Shown: positions 23,622-36,167 of the stretch, one piece after another
Numbering within the stretch: position 1 is the first letter of the stretch
Layout: every line of letters begins with the position of its first letter
Source: Paroedura picta
Lineage: Eukaryota > Chordata > Lepidosauria > Squamata > Gekkonidae
Direction of reading: 5' to 3'
DNA length: 64,000 nucleotides
Assembly (NCBI RefSeq): GCF_049243985.1
Contig: NC_135373.1
Coordinates: forward strand, 92,747,213-92,811,212
Translations under genes and position numbers: made by a program
Notes under the pieces: model-generated
What the model was told of the DNA's origin: nothing
Database searches by the model: none
What the model saw: the letters and a program-made list of their open reading frames with translations, nothing else

Positions 23622-23900
23622 TAAAGGTATCCCCTGTGCAAGGACCAAGTTATGTCTGACCCTTGGGGTGACGCCCTCTAGCGTTTTCATGGCAGATTCA
23701 ATATGGGGTAGTTTGCCATTGCCTTCCCCAGTCATTACCGTTTACCTCCCAGCAAGCTGGGTACTCATTTTACCGACCTTGGAAGGATGGAAGGCTGAGT
23801 CAGCCTTGAGCCATCTCTGGGATTGAACTCCCTGCCTCATGGGCAAAGCTTTCAGACTGCATGTCTGCTGCCTTACCACTCTGCACCACAAGAGGCTCTA
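23622..23900 (-). repeat. Sauria-type SINE, near full length
   Basis: On the minus strand it runs from 'gagcctcttgtggtgcagag' (tRNA-like head) through 'gagtacccagcttgctggga' to the tail 'aggggatacctttacctt'. A perfect 15-bp direct repeat ATGGTGACAGTAAGG flanks it (23607-23621 and 23901-23915), showing a well-preserved retroposed copy. Tail similarity to Bov-B LINEs is known for this family. Confidence 0.85.
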
Positions 23901-24387
23901 ATGGTGACAGTAAGGCATATTAATTATACTCATTTAAAATATTGCAACCTTTTAATCAGTGGTTAAGGAAAACTTATTTTAACAATCCTTGAATTCCCCA
24001 AATATAGTTAAAATAGCACTGTAAATGAGCTCCCACACGTGTGGCATTGTAAATAACTTGTTTAGCATGCCTTATTAAAAATCCTTCCTACATCTTCACC
24101 TGGATACAATTCTTACTGCCAGAGGCAAGCCTAGGTTGTTATATGCCGGTTGGTTTCTGCAACCGACGTTTTTTATGACATTCTATTTTTAAACTTCTCT
24201 TGTATTTTGCCATGAGGAAAAGGAGCACATTCTAAAACCTGTTTTATAGCAATAATAATGGAGAGGTAACTATTTTGAAAACATTTGCAATACCATCATA
24301 ATAATTACATCTCTGACACCCTTGCATTTACTGTGCAATGCCATGGGAAATTTCCATGGGGATTTGCCATACTCTGTGCTCCTAGCT

Positions 24388-24746
24388 CAGTGGGCCCCAA
24401 CCCCCAGTCCGGGAACCGTGACCGGTCCGTGGATCAGTTGGTACCAGGCCGTGGCTCCTCCTCATCCTCCTCCTCGGTTGCTGCCTCGGGGGCTGCCCTG
24501 CCACTCTGCCACCAGCTCACCTTTGGTGCTCTCCTGCAGCCGCCATGGCTGGGGCTCCCCTTTGGCATGGCACTGCACAGCTGCTGCTGGCAGAGCCCCC
24601 CAGCGGGCAGTGGGAAGTCAGGGGAACAAGCGGAGCAGGGACTCAGGCGGTGATGGCGACGTCCCTCGGCCAAAGACTACCCCGCCCCCCGGGCCTCAGT
24701 AAAATTGTCAAGTGTTGACCGGTCCCCGGTGATAAAAAGACCACTG
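24388..24746. mobile_element. hAT-type non-autonomous element, 359 bp
   Basis: Ends CAGTGGGCCCC (left) and CAGTGGTCTTT (reverse complement of right) with a perfect 8-bp duplication TCCTAGCT at 24380-24387 and 24747-24754. The text 'accggtccgtgg' near the left end and 'gaccggtccccgg' near the right end also pair. The interior is GC-rich and codes for nothing recognisable. MRPL42 intron 1. Confidence 0.85.
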
Positions 24747-25686
24747 TCCTAGCTGACTGAAAGAAAATCTTCTGGAGTTTTCTGTAGAATTTGCTAAGTG
24801 CTCTGCAGGTCAGGTTGTTCTTACTCACTTTGATTTGGCCACCACATTGGATGTAGTACAATTTCCAAGTATTTCTCTTGAGCTATTGCCTCCACAAATG
24901 TTTTTTGTAGTCTGAAGAGACCTGGGAAGGTGGTGCCTTCCACTTTTATGTTTATTTTGGCTGAGAGTAATCCAGAGGCTGGGTCCAGAAGGTGGTGAAT
25001 GCTTTGTGAGAAGAAGAAATGGCCCTCCTGGCTGCCTTGAACAAAGAAGACAGTGAAACCACTCCTGAAAACCTGGTTGATTTATATCAGTCATTTACCT
25101 GTCTCTTGTTTGGGGCACAGTTCCTCAAACATTTCTGGATGATATGGACTATCTGGAACCATTTAAAGACTTGCTTCAACCCTAGGTTTAGGACAGAGTG
25201 TGCTTTGGTTGCCATAGCTAGTTGCGTTTAGACAAAGAGATGACATTGTGAGGGTCGCGTGTTGCTAATTCTGGATCTTTAGTGGTCATTGAAACCATTG
25301 GCCTTGATGTCCTCCTGGATCACTTTTCTGGGTTATGAATTAGAAGCACAGCAAATTCCAAAAAATGGTGCTAATAGATCCTTCCTCCATGAAGTTTCAT
25401 TAATGTTATAGGAGTCACAGCCTTCCATTTTAAATTCTATGTTATTTAATGTCTTCCTAAAACTTTGGGGGAAAAGCTGGGTAGGGTTTGGGGATATGGT
25501 GCCCATCAGTACACTGAGCTCAGAGCTAATATCTTCATTGCTTAAAACGTTACAGAATGAGTGAGCTTTGGATCTTGACTAATGCACTGACAAACGGTTG
25601 ACTTCCAGCAGTGGTGAAACCTGGATTGACCTGCACAGCTCCCCTCCAAACAACGTCTTGAAGTGCTGCTGGTTTTGCCTGCTGGT

Positions 25687-25768
25687 ATGGCTGTAGCATC
25701 CAAAAGGGCTGTGTTCACTGCTGTGGGAACATGTGTCAAAGCATTCACAAGGCGATCTCTGACATTTG
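25687..25768 (+). CDS. MRPL42: MRPL42 coding exon 1
   Basis: 82 nt, [20 protein letters not shown] followed by TRRSLTF plus one base; donor GTAAGG. The acceptor of this exon lies upstream of the ATG, most likely after CTTCCAG at about 25609 or after GCACAG at about 25641. Confidence 0.85.
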
Positions 25769-28700
25769 GTAAGGATTGTAAACCTTTTAAAATTAGATAC
25801 TAGCAATGTTCTTTTTCTTTTGGCAAGGGGGGTGGGTCTTATCACAGAAGTGCTCCCAAAAGTTCCCAAACAGCTGAGTATTCTGTGGCATACAGGGCTT
25901 CCTGTTTTCTCTTCTCATACAATGGGGGGCTTATATCGTGCACAGAGTAAGCTGCTGCCACAATGGCAGAAAGAGGATTGGCAACGTAGGCAGCTTGGTT
26001 TAGCCAGAGAGAGAGCAATGTTTCTTGGCCTCAGGTGAATTTGACTGGGTAGCCTGGCTGCAGCCAAGGTTAGTTATTTGCACTCAGCTTGGCTAAGAAG
26101 ATGTCTCTGTCAGTTTGCAACAAGGGGTAAATTCCAGAGCACTATGTATAAGAGCAGAAACAATGGATATAGAGGAGCAAAGGATAAACTGCTGGTGAGG
26201 ATGGGTGAATAAGGGCCAGTGGGAGCCTTCCTCTCCCTCTCTGCTGCCCTCAGTTCCATGAGAACTGCCGAAAGGATCCCTCCAGCTACTCATGTTTCTA
26301 TGGCCTTGCCAAATCCTCTTCATGAGGCTTTATGGAGCATGCCTCCTGCCTCCTCCTGCATACCATGGGAGAATGGTGGATGGTTTTTCTTTTGTTTTTT
26401 GCCAGCAACTTCCAGCATATGTGGTAGCCCAGTATTGGACACTGGGGTCAAAAGACTATCCTTCAGGCTAAGGAAAGTCATTTCTACCACTAATGATCTG
26501 TGTGCATTATGTTTGCTTTTCTTTCAAAGCACAATGGAAAGGGGAGCTGTTTTTGAGAGGAGATAATGCTTCAGAGTGGACGTGTGCGCTGGGCCTTCAG
26601 TTAGATGACTATCATTTGATACTCATTGTAATGAAAGCAAGTACACATAATACTCCACTGTGTTTATACAGTGTCCACTTTACTCAGCTCTTGTTTCCCC
26701 CCCCCAGACTCTGCTGTGTATTGTTCTTGCAACAAATCTACATATTCAGCTCTTCCGGAGGACTACAATTGGTATGTATTGCATCAGAACTCAATGTTCA
26801 GTTCAGATGTCTGCCAAATAGCAAGGGTGACACTAGAATAGTTGTTGCTGTAGGGGCTCCATTTATTTTGTGCCTGCCTGTCTCAGCTTTTAGCTTTGTC
26901 TATTGGAATCCGCCTGCAAACATTCACTACTTTGGCATATTTGTACTGATAATATTATTATTTTCCTTATTTATACCCCACCTTTCTCACTCCTGGAAGC
27001 CCAAAGCAGCTCACATTTTTCTCTTCTCCGTCCTATCCTACTCACAGTGCTCATGCGATTCATATGGACATTCCAATTTATTTGAAATGTTTCTGTCCCA
27101 CTTCTTAGATAAGTCTTATGGATACTTTTACAGCTGTCTGTTGCTCTTGAATCAGTGGGATTTACATGTGCATTGCTTGATAAACTGACTAAGCTGCATG
27201 TTTTCAAATGTATTTATCCAGCAGTTCTAGGAAAATGTCAGTCAAAGGAATTTAAATTGCTTTCTCTTTTTAGCAAAGTGGAGCTTGCTGTGACATCGGA
27301 TGGAAAGACCATAGTTTGCTATCACCCTTCAGTGGACATTCCATATGAACACACAAGGGTATGTGAAATCTTACCTAGAAAATGAGCCTAGTCTCGGTTT
27401 AGAAGAATTGGTTCTTATACCCCATTTTTCACTACCCAAAGGAGATTCAAAGCAGCTTGCAATCGTCTTCCCTTCCCTTTCTCCAAAACAGACACCCAAT
27501 GGGGTAGGTGGGGCAGAGAGCACTAGCAGGACTACTCTGTGAGAACAGCTCTCTCAGTGCTGTGATGAGCCCAAGGTATATTGCAACTGCATGTAGCTGG
27601 CTGCATGTAGAGGAGCAGGGAATCAGACTCACCAGATTTAAGGCCGCTGCTCGTAACCACTACACCAAGCTGGCTTCTTGGGAGCTGGCCATTTTCATTA
27701 GTTATAAAAGGAACCAAATGGACTTGTGTAAACCGGTCAGTCCTAGAGGAGATCAGCCTTGACTGCTCCTTAGAAGGCCAGATCCTGAAGATGAAACTCA
27801 AATACTTTGGCCACCTCATGAGAAGGAAGGACTCCCTGGAGAAGAGCCTAATGCTGGGAGCGATCAAGGGCAAAAGAAGAAGGGGACGACAGAGAATGAG
27901 GTGGCTGGATGGAATAACTGAAGCAGTGCGAGCTTAAATGGACTCTGGGGAATGGTAGAGGACAGGAAAGCCTGGAGGATCATTGTCCATGGGGTCGCGA
28001 TGGGTCGAACACGACTTCACACCTAACAACAACAAGGACTTGTGTCGAAAATAACTGAACATTTATTTTTAGTTTGGCAAAAAAAAATAATAAGATGGCT
28101 GAGAAACATGATATTGGATACAGTGTAGTAAGTGGATAGACTGTTCTTTCATTCCCAAACACAGGAACTCAATTTAGGAAAATTAACTATTTCACATCAT
28201 GAATTCATTGCTATCAGATTTGGATGGCCACTAGGGCTATGCCAAACAAACCCTAACAACCCAGTATTGGGGGGGGGGGGATCCAGATATATTGAATCTG
28301 GAAAATATCAGTATTTTCCGATATTCCTGAATATGGTATTTGGAATCGGTAAATATTCAGGAATCCTGATTTTTTTTTCAGCTCCATTATATCCTATGGG
28401 ACAATTATAATAAATGGTCCCCATCTGTTCCACTTAATATTTCTGATAAGGCCGAAGAGGAGGAGCTGGTCTCATGGCTTAAATGCCACTCAGCGCTTAA
28501 CATGCATTCAGGGTGGCTGCCCTGCCCTGAGTGCCTCCTCCTCCAACTGGCTTGCCTGTCTATCCAGCGGTCACCTTCAGTCCCCCACCCCTAACCACCC
28601 CCTCCTCCTTCCATTTGCCTCCGAGGCTTAGAGGCTGTAGGTCTCTGCTGCGTGAGAGCTGGCCCTGCCAGTGAGTTCCCTTCCCTGGGGTCTTCCCGGG

Positions 28701-30216
28701 CCTGCAGGCTTCCCAGGTTCAGGGGGGATGGAGAGACCATCCACATAGTTCTTCCACCCTCACCCCCCCCAATCTAGTGCCCATTGTATTCCTGAATGCA
28801 ATGAGCTTTGTCCCTATTAGGGTATAATGGTGAATTGATCCAGGAGTATCTGGGGTTTTTCGAGGTAAAGACACCAATTTTGTACCATTGGTACTGGTGC
28901 CTCTACTAAAAATCACAACTTTAAAGATTGGACACCCCAAAGAAGGTGTCCCCATTCTCCATGATTTCCAGTGGAAGGAGCAGGGGAAAGGTGTTTAAAG
29001 GGAATTATGATCCTTTTAAATGCCTTCTCCAAGCTACAACTTTGGCTTAGAGTAATGGCCTTCCTAGAAGCATCAGGTTTTTCACTGTTAATGCTGGAAT
29101 GGATGGGCTTCTGATCTGATTCAGCAAAGACTTTGTTTTCATTTTAATACTTCTTTGCATTGCTTTCTCTCCAGGTTCCCAGGTGGTAAGATTTTATTTG
29201 TGCATAGTTGTGTGTGTGTATATAATCACTCTGCAACCTGGTTTTAAATACCTGCAAAACTGTGCAGAGATTTATGGCTTCTTTGTCAAAGAACAATAGT
29301 AGATTTCTCCAGTAATATTTGGTAATATTTTGGGTGGTTTGTTGACAGCCTATTCCACGGCTAGATCCAATGGATTTTAAGGAAGAAACACATGATCAGG
29401 TGCTGAAATCTAAGTTGAATGTAGAAGATCTTGGGAACAAGCAAGGTCCGACAATTGAGGAACTTAGTAAAATGTTTTATACAACAAAACATCGCTGGTA
29501 TCCAGTGGGGCAGTAAGTATTTACTTAAGACATAATGTGGGAAACTGTTCGGGAGACCTTTTAATATACCAAGTGTGATGCTTTTATCATTACAGTATAA
29601 TTAATAAATGCTTTATTACAGGGGTTCTCAAACGTACATTGCATCTTCTGGGGTGGTCTTCACTGAATGTGAGTGACCAGGGATATGTTGGATTGCTTCT
29701 CATACTTATGGTAATATGGTGGTAGAAAGAAAGTATTTTCAAGTTGCAGCTGAGGCTATCTATAGGATTTTCAAGGCAAGAGTTTTTTAGAGGTAGTTTG
29801 CCATTGTCTGCCTCTGCGTAGTGACCCTGATTCCCTTGACCAGAGTAAAATTGCTTTTCCCAAATAGACAAATGCTTGAAGTGAGGCAAGACACGTCGTG
29901 CTAATGAACTGGTTTGTGTAGTATTACCCGTAGTTCATGCAGGAGACAACAGAATAAACTTTTAATCCTTTTTCAGTTTCTAAATTATTGGAATAGGTGA
30001 GAAGCATCTATAGAACACTCAAAATATATAGAATATACAAAGAAGTCATGGACTAAATGAATTGTACAGTTTCAAATTAAAAAATCTAAACTGTCAAGCA
30101 TTTTAAACGGAAATGCTTAACATCTGACAAAATATGAAGATGTTTTCATTTTAATTTTTTTCCCTTCAAGGTATCATACTAGACGCAAGAAAACCAATAC
30201 GCCCAAAGATAGGTGA
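25687..30216 (+). CDS. MRPL42: Mitochondrial large ribosomal subunit protein mL42
   Basis: Coding exons are 25687-25768, 26708-26771, 27274-27358, 29349-29512 and 30171-30216, all with GT/AG borders. They join to 441 nt, 146 aa plus stop (the human protein is 142 aa from memory). Conserved text includes MAVA at the start, [38 protein letters not shown] (in two pieces of 20 or fewer: [15 protein letters not shown] and SVDIPYEHT), [22 protein letters not shown] and the C-terminus PKDR. The N-terminal 25 residues are basic and hydroxylated with no acidic residue, as expected for a mitochondrial import signal. Known role: a structural protein of the mitochondrial ribosome, made from a nuclear gene and imported to the matrix. 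The start at 25687 is chosen because MAVA matches the human N-terminus. A non-coding (or alternative) 5' exon lies at 22453 and upstream. Confidence 0.95.
26708..26771 (+). CDS. MRPL42: MRPL42 coding exon 2
   Basis: 64 nt encoding [20 protein letters not shown] then N and two bases of the next codon. It is preceded by a C-run and CAG and followed by GTATGT. A 231-residue open frame across this site is in the wrong frame. Confidence 0.92.
27274..27358 (+). CDS. MRPL42: MRPL42 coding exon 3
   Basis: 85 nt encoding the most conserved block, [20 protein letters not shown] to EHTR. The acceptor is TTTTTAG and the donor GTATGT. Confidence 0.95.
27398..27680 (-). repeat. tRNA-headed SINE
   Basis: Minus orientation in MRPL42 intron 4 (between coding exons 3 and 4). 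The tail is 'gagattcaaagcagcttgca', the middle 'tggggtaggtggggcagaga', and the tRNA-like head ends at 'aaccactacaccaagctggc' on the right. Confidence 0.7.
27731..28035 (+). mobile_element. Bov-B (RTE) LINE 3' end
   Basis: A short open stretch reads [20 protein letters not shown] then [20 protein letters not shown], the C-terminal signature of RTE/Bov-B reverse transcriptase proteins. It is followed by 'ggtcgcgatgggtcgaacac' and the 'cctaacaacaacaa' tail. Truncated at the 5' side as is usual for LINEs. It lies in MRPL42's third intron of the coding region. Confidence 0.85.
28225..29060. repeat. Unclassified dispersed repeat split by Helitron C
   Basis: The segments 28225-28423 and 28818-29060 look like one older element: 'cctatgggacaattataata' on the left and 'tagggtataatggtgaattg' on the right join across the Helitron. 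The left part contains a foldback of 'atattcaggaat' type. The family is not identified. Confidence 0.4.
28424..28817 (+). mobile_element. Non-autonomous Helitron C (family 2)
   Basis: Starts TCTGTTCCACTTAATATTTC after a host A at 28423. It ends with CTAGTGCCCATTG, loop 'tattcctga', ATGCAATGAGC, TTTGTCC and a decayed CTAT before T. The body agrees with copies A and F. No coding capacity seen. Confidence 0.8.
29349..29512 (+). CDS. MRPL42: MRPL42 coding exon 4
   Basis: 164 nt from [20 protein letters not shown] to [14 protein letters not shown] plus two bases; acceptor GACAG, donor GTAAGT. Confidence 0.95.
30171..30216 (+). CDS. MRPL42: MRPL42 coding exon 5 with stop
   Basis: 46 nt completing a Gln codon and encoding [14 protein letters not shown] then TGA. 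The acceptor follows TTCCCTTCAAG. Confidence 0.93.
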
Positions 30217-33200
30217 ACAGGGGAGTGTGTGGTTCGCTTTATCTTTCCTGTCATTGAAGAAAATTCCTCAACAGATGGGATATATGTTATTAAAATGTTT
30301 TCTATCCAAAAACTTGCCATGTGACTTAATTCTTTGCAGAATGTTGTTTGATTTATCTTGATGCCTAATTTAGAACATGACAATTTGAGCAAACAGGTTT
30401 CAGACTGATTAAAATAGATCTCTTGGAAAACACTGGCAAATCCTGCAGCTGACAGAATAGTTGTGTTAAAACTGGAGCTGAAATTCAAGGCATCTTTGCA
30501 GTGAGATGTGAGCAGGAGCCAGACGTCAAGAAGGAAATGCACGGCAAACAGAACTGGATGCCTCAGATTTCCTAGGAGACTGAAATTAAGTAAGTGACAT
30601 GCAGATGACCTTGAAGAGGAGTGTGAAGAAAAATGTAAGCTGTTACTGCCAGTCAGGGTTTCAGGCAGTGCCCTGCACAGTTCACCTTGTGTCATCCTGC
30701 TAGTTGAAGCCACGTTTGCGAGAATTTATTCATGGTTTTTACTGATGAGCAGACTTATCTCCAAATGAGGACTGTAGAAAGGATTTTGTGTGAGGAGGTA
30801 AAGCTGTTGACCATAGCTTAGCTGGCAATGGAGGGAAGATGGCTGTCCCCTGTGACAGGCTGCTTTTACAAGATTCTGTTTCCGATACTGTGTGCCTGGA
30901 CTATGAACAAGCTTGAAACGGCTTATGAAGCTGAGCCTACCCCCCCCCCAAACCACTCTATCACTGAAAAAGTTGGTGATCTTCCTGTGTGCATGACATC
31001 ACTGCTGCCCTTCCTGTGGTATTCCTTTCCAGTCAAGCAGCAGAGATTAACTTACGTGCCTTGTTGAGGTCATTAGGAAAGCTCTGCTGCTAGGTTAGGT
31101 ACAGGAAATACTTAATAATGTATTGAAGCTACAAGCAGTTTATTTACAATAACAGGATCTGTATAAAAATTTTAGTCCAGTGGCACCTTTGAGTTTAATT
31201 CTGGGTGTAAGTTTTCATGTGCATGCACACTTCTTCAGATACATTGAAACCGATATCCTCAAGCCTTATATATATAGGGGGAGTACATTTACCATTTCCC
31301 TTAAAACAAAAGAAAAATCACTACCTGATTGGTTTCTGAAAATTACTGTGAAGATTGGTTTATGTGCTTACATGGCAATTGTTTTCAGTGGTACCTCCCT
31401 CCAGGGGCCAACATCAGACCGTGGTTTCTGCTTGCCAGGTGGAAAACAAATAACCTTGCTAACCGCTCTGTCTGAGAACAGACAGGGAGTTGGATCGTGC
31501 AGCTCCTTAAAGATAATGTGAACTGCATTGAGGGGGAGAGGGCTACAGCTAGGAAGTCTACAGTCACCCCTGCCCATCTTTGGATTCAAGCCAATTTTCC
31601 TTCACAAAAACAAGGAAGGATCAATAGGGTACATTAGAAAAGAGTTTGTTCTACATTCACACAATAGTAGTAAACAACATGAATCATGTCATTATTATTT
31701 GTCTAGTAGCAGGTTTCTAGAATCTCAAATTTCTGATAAATATTATTTTACATGACTATATCTTTTACATTTTTTCCTTAAGTCCTTACAATGCTTATAT
31801 GTTTGCCCATTTTAAGCAATCACTTGGTTTGGAATGGAGAATCAAATGGTTTTAATACTTGGAGGTGATCTTAAGTTTTAAAATATGTTACCTTACTGTT
31901 AAAATTATTAATATTTTCAGGAAGAAACAAAAACTAATTCTAGTTCTCAGGTGAGAAAATGAGAACATCAAATAATTGTGCTTGTTCTTCGACATGTGAC
32001 TCTCATCCTTCCTGAAGGAATCCTGAAAACATTTCCAGACCTAGGAGCCACCGAGCTGAAAGTGCTTGACACCCATGAGGGCAAGAAGGAGAGGCAGAGT
32101 GATGGTCTTACTGAGGTTAAAAGGAGGAGAGGGGCTGGCAAATTAAGAGAGCCAAGGGCAGGCAATGCAAGCTTCACACAAGGAGGCGGAACCCCCCCCC
32201 CCCACTCAACATCCTGCTGCCCCTCTGTGTATGTGCAAAGAAAAACAAGCCTGTGATGCCCTTGGTCTCTGCTGGCAGCAAGGACTTCCAAAAAGCATCC
32301 CAGGGCTCTGATCTACCCAATGGTCCTGACCCATGGGTGGAAAGCTGCAGCCCAGCATGACACAGAAGGATTCAAATCAGACCTCAGAAATCGTATGTGC
32401 CAGGCATGCAATAAATGTTGAGGCTTAATGGCCCAGTCATTAGTTTGCTTGACCAACGAATAAGAGTTGAGATTGGATTAGTGAACTATCAACAGCAAAC
32501 TCCATACTCTTATGGCCAAAGTGAAGATGTGACTAGATCCCTTCTAGGAAGCAAGGTGAATGTTTAAGCAACATTTGGAAATGTGGCCATTCTATCATTG
32601 TGTGAACCACCAGGGGGCACTGCTGCATAAGCAAAGTACTCTGCTCTGGCGGACTCAAACTAGGACCAAATTGGAAAACATACTTAAAAAAAAATGATTC
32701 AGGATGTTGGTATTTGTGAGCCAGCAAAGCAAATCAAGCCTGATGACCTTAGTGAAACTAACGTATAAACTATATATTACTGACATGTTAAATGTATCAA
32801 ATATATTGCCTTCGAGCTGTAAAAGTAAACAGGAAGGTTAAGTTTGAACAGGGAGGTAGCTTTCTTGAGAGCAGTGAATGCACGGTGAAGTAATAGTGAG
32901 CAGCACTGGAGAGGGTCACTAATTTGGCATAACTTGCCTGCAGTCGTAAATTACATTCCTTAATGCAGGGGTTCCCAACAAGGGCAGCTTGAGAGCTCCC
33001 TAGCCTTTCCCCATATCCTGCCTTAGCCCACTCAGTCACAAGCTATTCCCAGCATCACTGTGGAAGCAGGGAACCAGATGCTCCCATTGACTTGAGGGCG
33101 GTGTTCTTGCGTAGTTACTGTGCTTGGAAAAGGAGGCAAAGCCAGGACACCTACTTCTGCCTCAGACTACCTACTTTCTCCTCCCCTGCAGACCTCTGCA

Positions 33201-36167
33201 AAGAAGCATGGCCAGCTGACACCACTTCCAGCCGAGTTCCAGGGCTCCTTGAAGCCTGAAAAAGGCTGCCCTAATATTTTGAATGCATTGATGAATATTC
33301 AGCCCAAGTTTTCAATTAGATTCCAAAATACAATGCCACACCAACCCCACCCCTCCCCCCAAAAAAAACAATGTTAATACTGTCTTCACGTTTTCAGGGG
33401 GAAATGTTTTATTGGTCCAAAACCATTTTTTTTAAAGCACGCATTAAGATTTAGTCATGTTGGGTTTAAAAAATGGCAGAAACCATCAGCTGTGGTTGCT
33501 GCTTTACATATTAACACTTTTTCTCCTGTTTGTGTTTTTGGGATCGTCCATTTCCTTCTTGCAGCACATATTAACATAGCTACTAGAATTTATACCTAAA
33601 ATGTAGAACAATAATCCTGTTAAACAAAATGAATTGGCCATGAACTGAACGTGCCTTTGGTTTATGATGGCTGCCATTGTTGGAACAAGAGTAGAGATGG
33701 TTTGTATTTAGTTTTTCCTCTTGCATGTTCTTTCCTTGGCATCAGACTGTTCCTGGGGGAGGGGGGAGACCATCCATCCATAGGATTCTTGTGCCTTAAT
33801 CTGCATTCAGTCATATGAAAGTCCCAGAGATACTCGCTTTCCAGTATAAGATGTGTAGAACTGCAGCCTCTCAGCAACTGGGCTGTGGCTTAGGGCCAAC
33901 AGCACAAGTTCCAGATTCAAATTTTGCCTCATTCAGTTAGTAGCCTTGGGCAGGCACCATCTTTCAACCCAGGCTTGTTCAGAAGCTTATGCAAATGAGT
34001 TTCAGATTTCTCACTTAGGATGCATTATTTCACTGTGTTCAGGGTAGGACGTTGGCCACTACACTGGAAAGAACCGAAGTCTTTGTGGCGCAGACATAAG
34101 ATCAGTGCATGTGATTGTTGTTGCTAATTTTAAAATTTGCATTGCGCATGATTCAGCACTGCTCCTCTACTGATCAGATATATTTTTAAAAATGACATTG
34201 GCAGACACTGAAAAGAAGATAGCTAAGTGTGGATGGGCCAAGTTGGTAACATAGCCCTGTTGATTTGAAGAAGAACATGCTGTATGCTAAACAGTTTGAC
34301 TGTTCTTGGCATTCTTGCTGGTACTGGGGAGGAGGGTTGTTATTCCACTTTTCTCTCTCAACAAGGCAGGGAAACTGAGTAGCAGCCCCAAACTGAGTGG
34401 GGCATGTTAGCCGATCACAGACCCAAACCACTCCCCCTTGAACTGTATTGCAGCAGAGGTGTGAAATTTCACTTTTGTAAACACAAGCCAGATAGTGAAG
34501 CATCAGTGCTGGCAGAGCAAGTGCTGTTCCAGACACCCATTTCTTAAGAGTGTGTTTTGGATGGAAGCCATCAACTGGCTTATGCTGATAAAAACAGAGT
34601 TTGCAGATTTCTTCCTCCGTTTATGTAGTAGTATGGCACTGGAACAGTAGTGTGAGGCTGCTCATCTCTGGGGTTAGATGAGAAAGCTTCGTGCCTACGT
34701 AGCAGTCTCGCACAATTGCCCTGTATGCTTGGCAGGTGAGCAGAAGCTGCCCACCCCCCGAGACTGAGCTAACAATGCAAGCGAAGAGATATTTGTCCCC
34801 CCTGCCCAAGTTTTATAGGGGACTTGAGTGCAATTTCACCTCTATTTCATTTCAGGGAACTATATGCAGCTGGTTCTCCCCAGACCCCTTTAGACAATCT
34901 TGTTATGCTAAGTAAGTGCTGGAATTGTGGGAGAAGCGTGGACTAACTTGTCTTGTGAATAAGGAGGCTTTGTCAGAGCACTACTGACTCAAGAGGAGGG
35001 GAAACAGGAAATAGGACCACCAAATCTGCTGTTTATCATATACAGCCAGTAATATTCATCTAGATAAAGTTATAATGGCCTCCATTTATGCAAGATATAT
35101 GTTTCTCCTTGAGAAACACAAATTCAGATGTGTGTGTGTGTTATGTAACACATGAAAACAACACCACTTATCTGTCTTATCTAGTAATAAACAAAGAAGG
35201 GCATTAAACCATGTTCATGGCCTGTGGAATTAGAAAACAAAGGCAAGGTTTTGAATTATTATATTTAAAGTACAAACAAAAAATGAACATCCAGTTAGAC
35301 TAATGGGAGTGGGATACCCATTATGGAGCTTTAAAGCTAGAAATCATTCTGTGGCCAGCCTGCGCATGTGCAGTCTCAATGTGGGGCTGTGCAGCATGAT
35401 GGAAGATGAATAAATTCTTTAATATGTTTGTATTCCCAAACAATATCAACAAAACCATAGCCAAGGTTTCTGTGACTAGTTGTGCTCAAGCCTAGGGATT
35501 TCCATGACAGAGGTACTTTGCAGCAAATGAAACAATGACCTGTGTCCATCCTTTTAATAGGAACTTAACATGAAACCAGCAAGCAAGCAATTCTCTTGAG
35601 CAAAATGTATTTCCAACATAAAGCTCATGATCTTCGAAAGATTGAAAAATAATCGGCCATTGTTTCTTCTCCAACTCGCAAGCAATCTAGCAGAAGTCAT
35701 AACAGGTTTCCTTCAAAATCTTGTTCTTTGGAGCGTATCTAAAATTATTTCCTGTAATCTGCATGACGCTTAAACCTGATATACCAGTTTCTCAAGTTTG
35801 AAGCTAGATTGTTCACAAATAGACATAACAGCACAGAATAAATCCATGCAATAATTAGCAAGCAGATGGATTTACGAAATGGACTGTATAAAAATATGCT
35901 ACATAGGTAACAAAAGTTTATATAACAGCACCTTCAGGTAGACAGGAAGCAGTCTTGTAAAATATACCTATTTTACACAGCATGGTTTAACTCCCCAAAT
36001 GAATTGTGATTATGTACTGTTCTTGCAACAAGAGATGTCACATGTCCCAACAACTCTTCCCCTCCTTATGTAACTTAGAAAGAATGGCATCTATAAAGTT
36101 CTACCTGTTAATCTGTTTTCACAGAGAATGAGTGGCACTGTTAAGGATATCTAGGTTTATTCCAGTA
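30217..36167. other. MRPL42 3'UTR and gene-free spacer
   Basis: The first few hundred bases should be the MRPL42 3'UTR; an ATTAAA variant signal is at 30408-30413 and the next AATAAA is far away at 32410-32415. The rest has a partial copy of the 19351-type arm near 31165-31260 ('agtccagtggcacctttgag') and otherwise no recognised feature. A short hAT-like left end ('caggggttcccaacaagg') is near 32966. The open frames of 60-179 codons here have no recognisable domains. Confidence 0.4.

Noticed and set aside
26493-27188. 231-codon plus-strand frame
   Set aside because: It crosses MRPL42 coding exon 2 in the wrong frame and runs into intron. The real exon is 64 nt.
30174-30713. 179-codon minus-strand frame after MRPL42
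   Set aside because: It overlaps the last MRPL42 exon on the other strand and has no recognisable domain or splice context.
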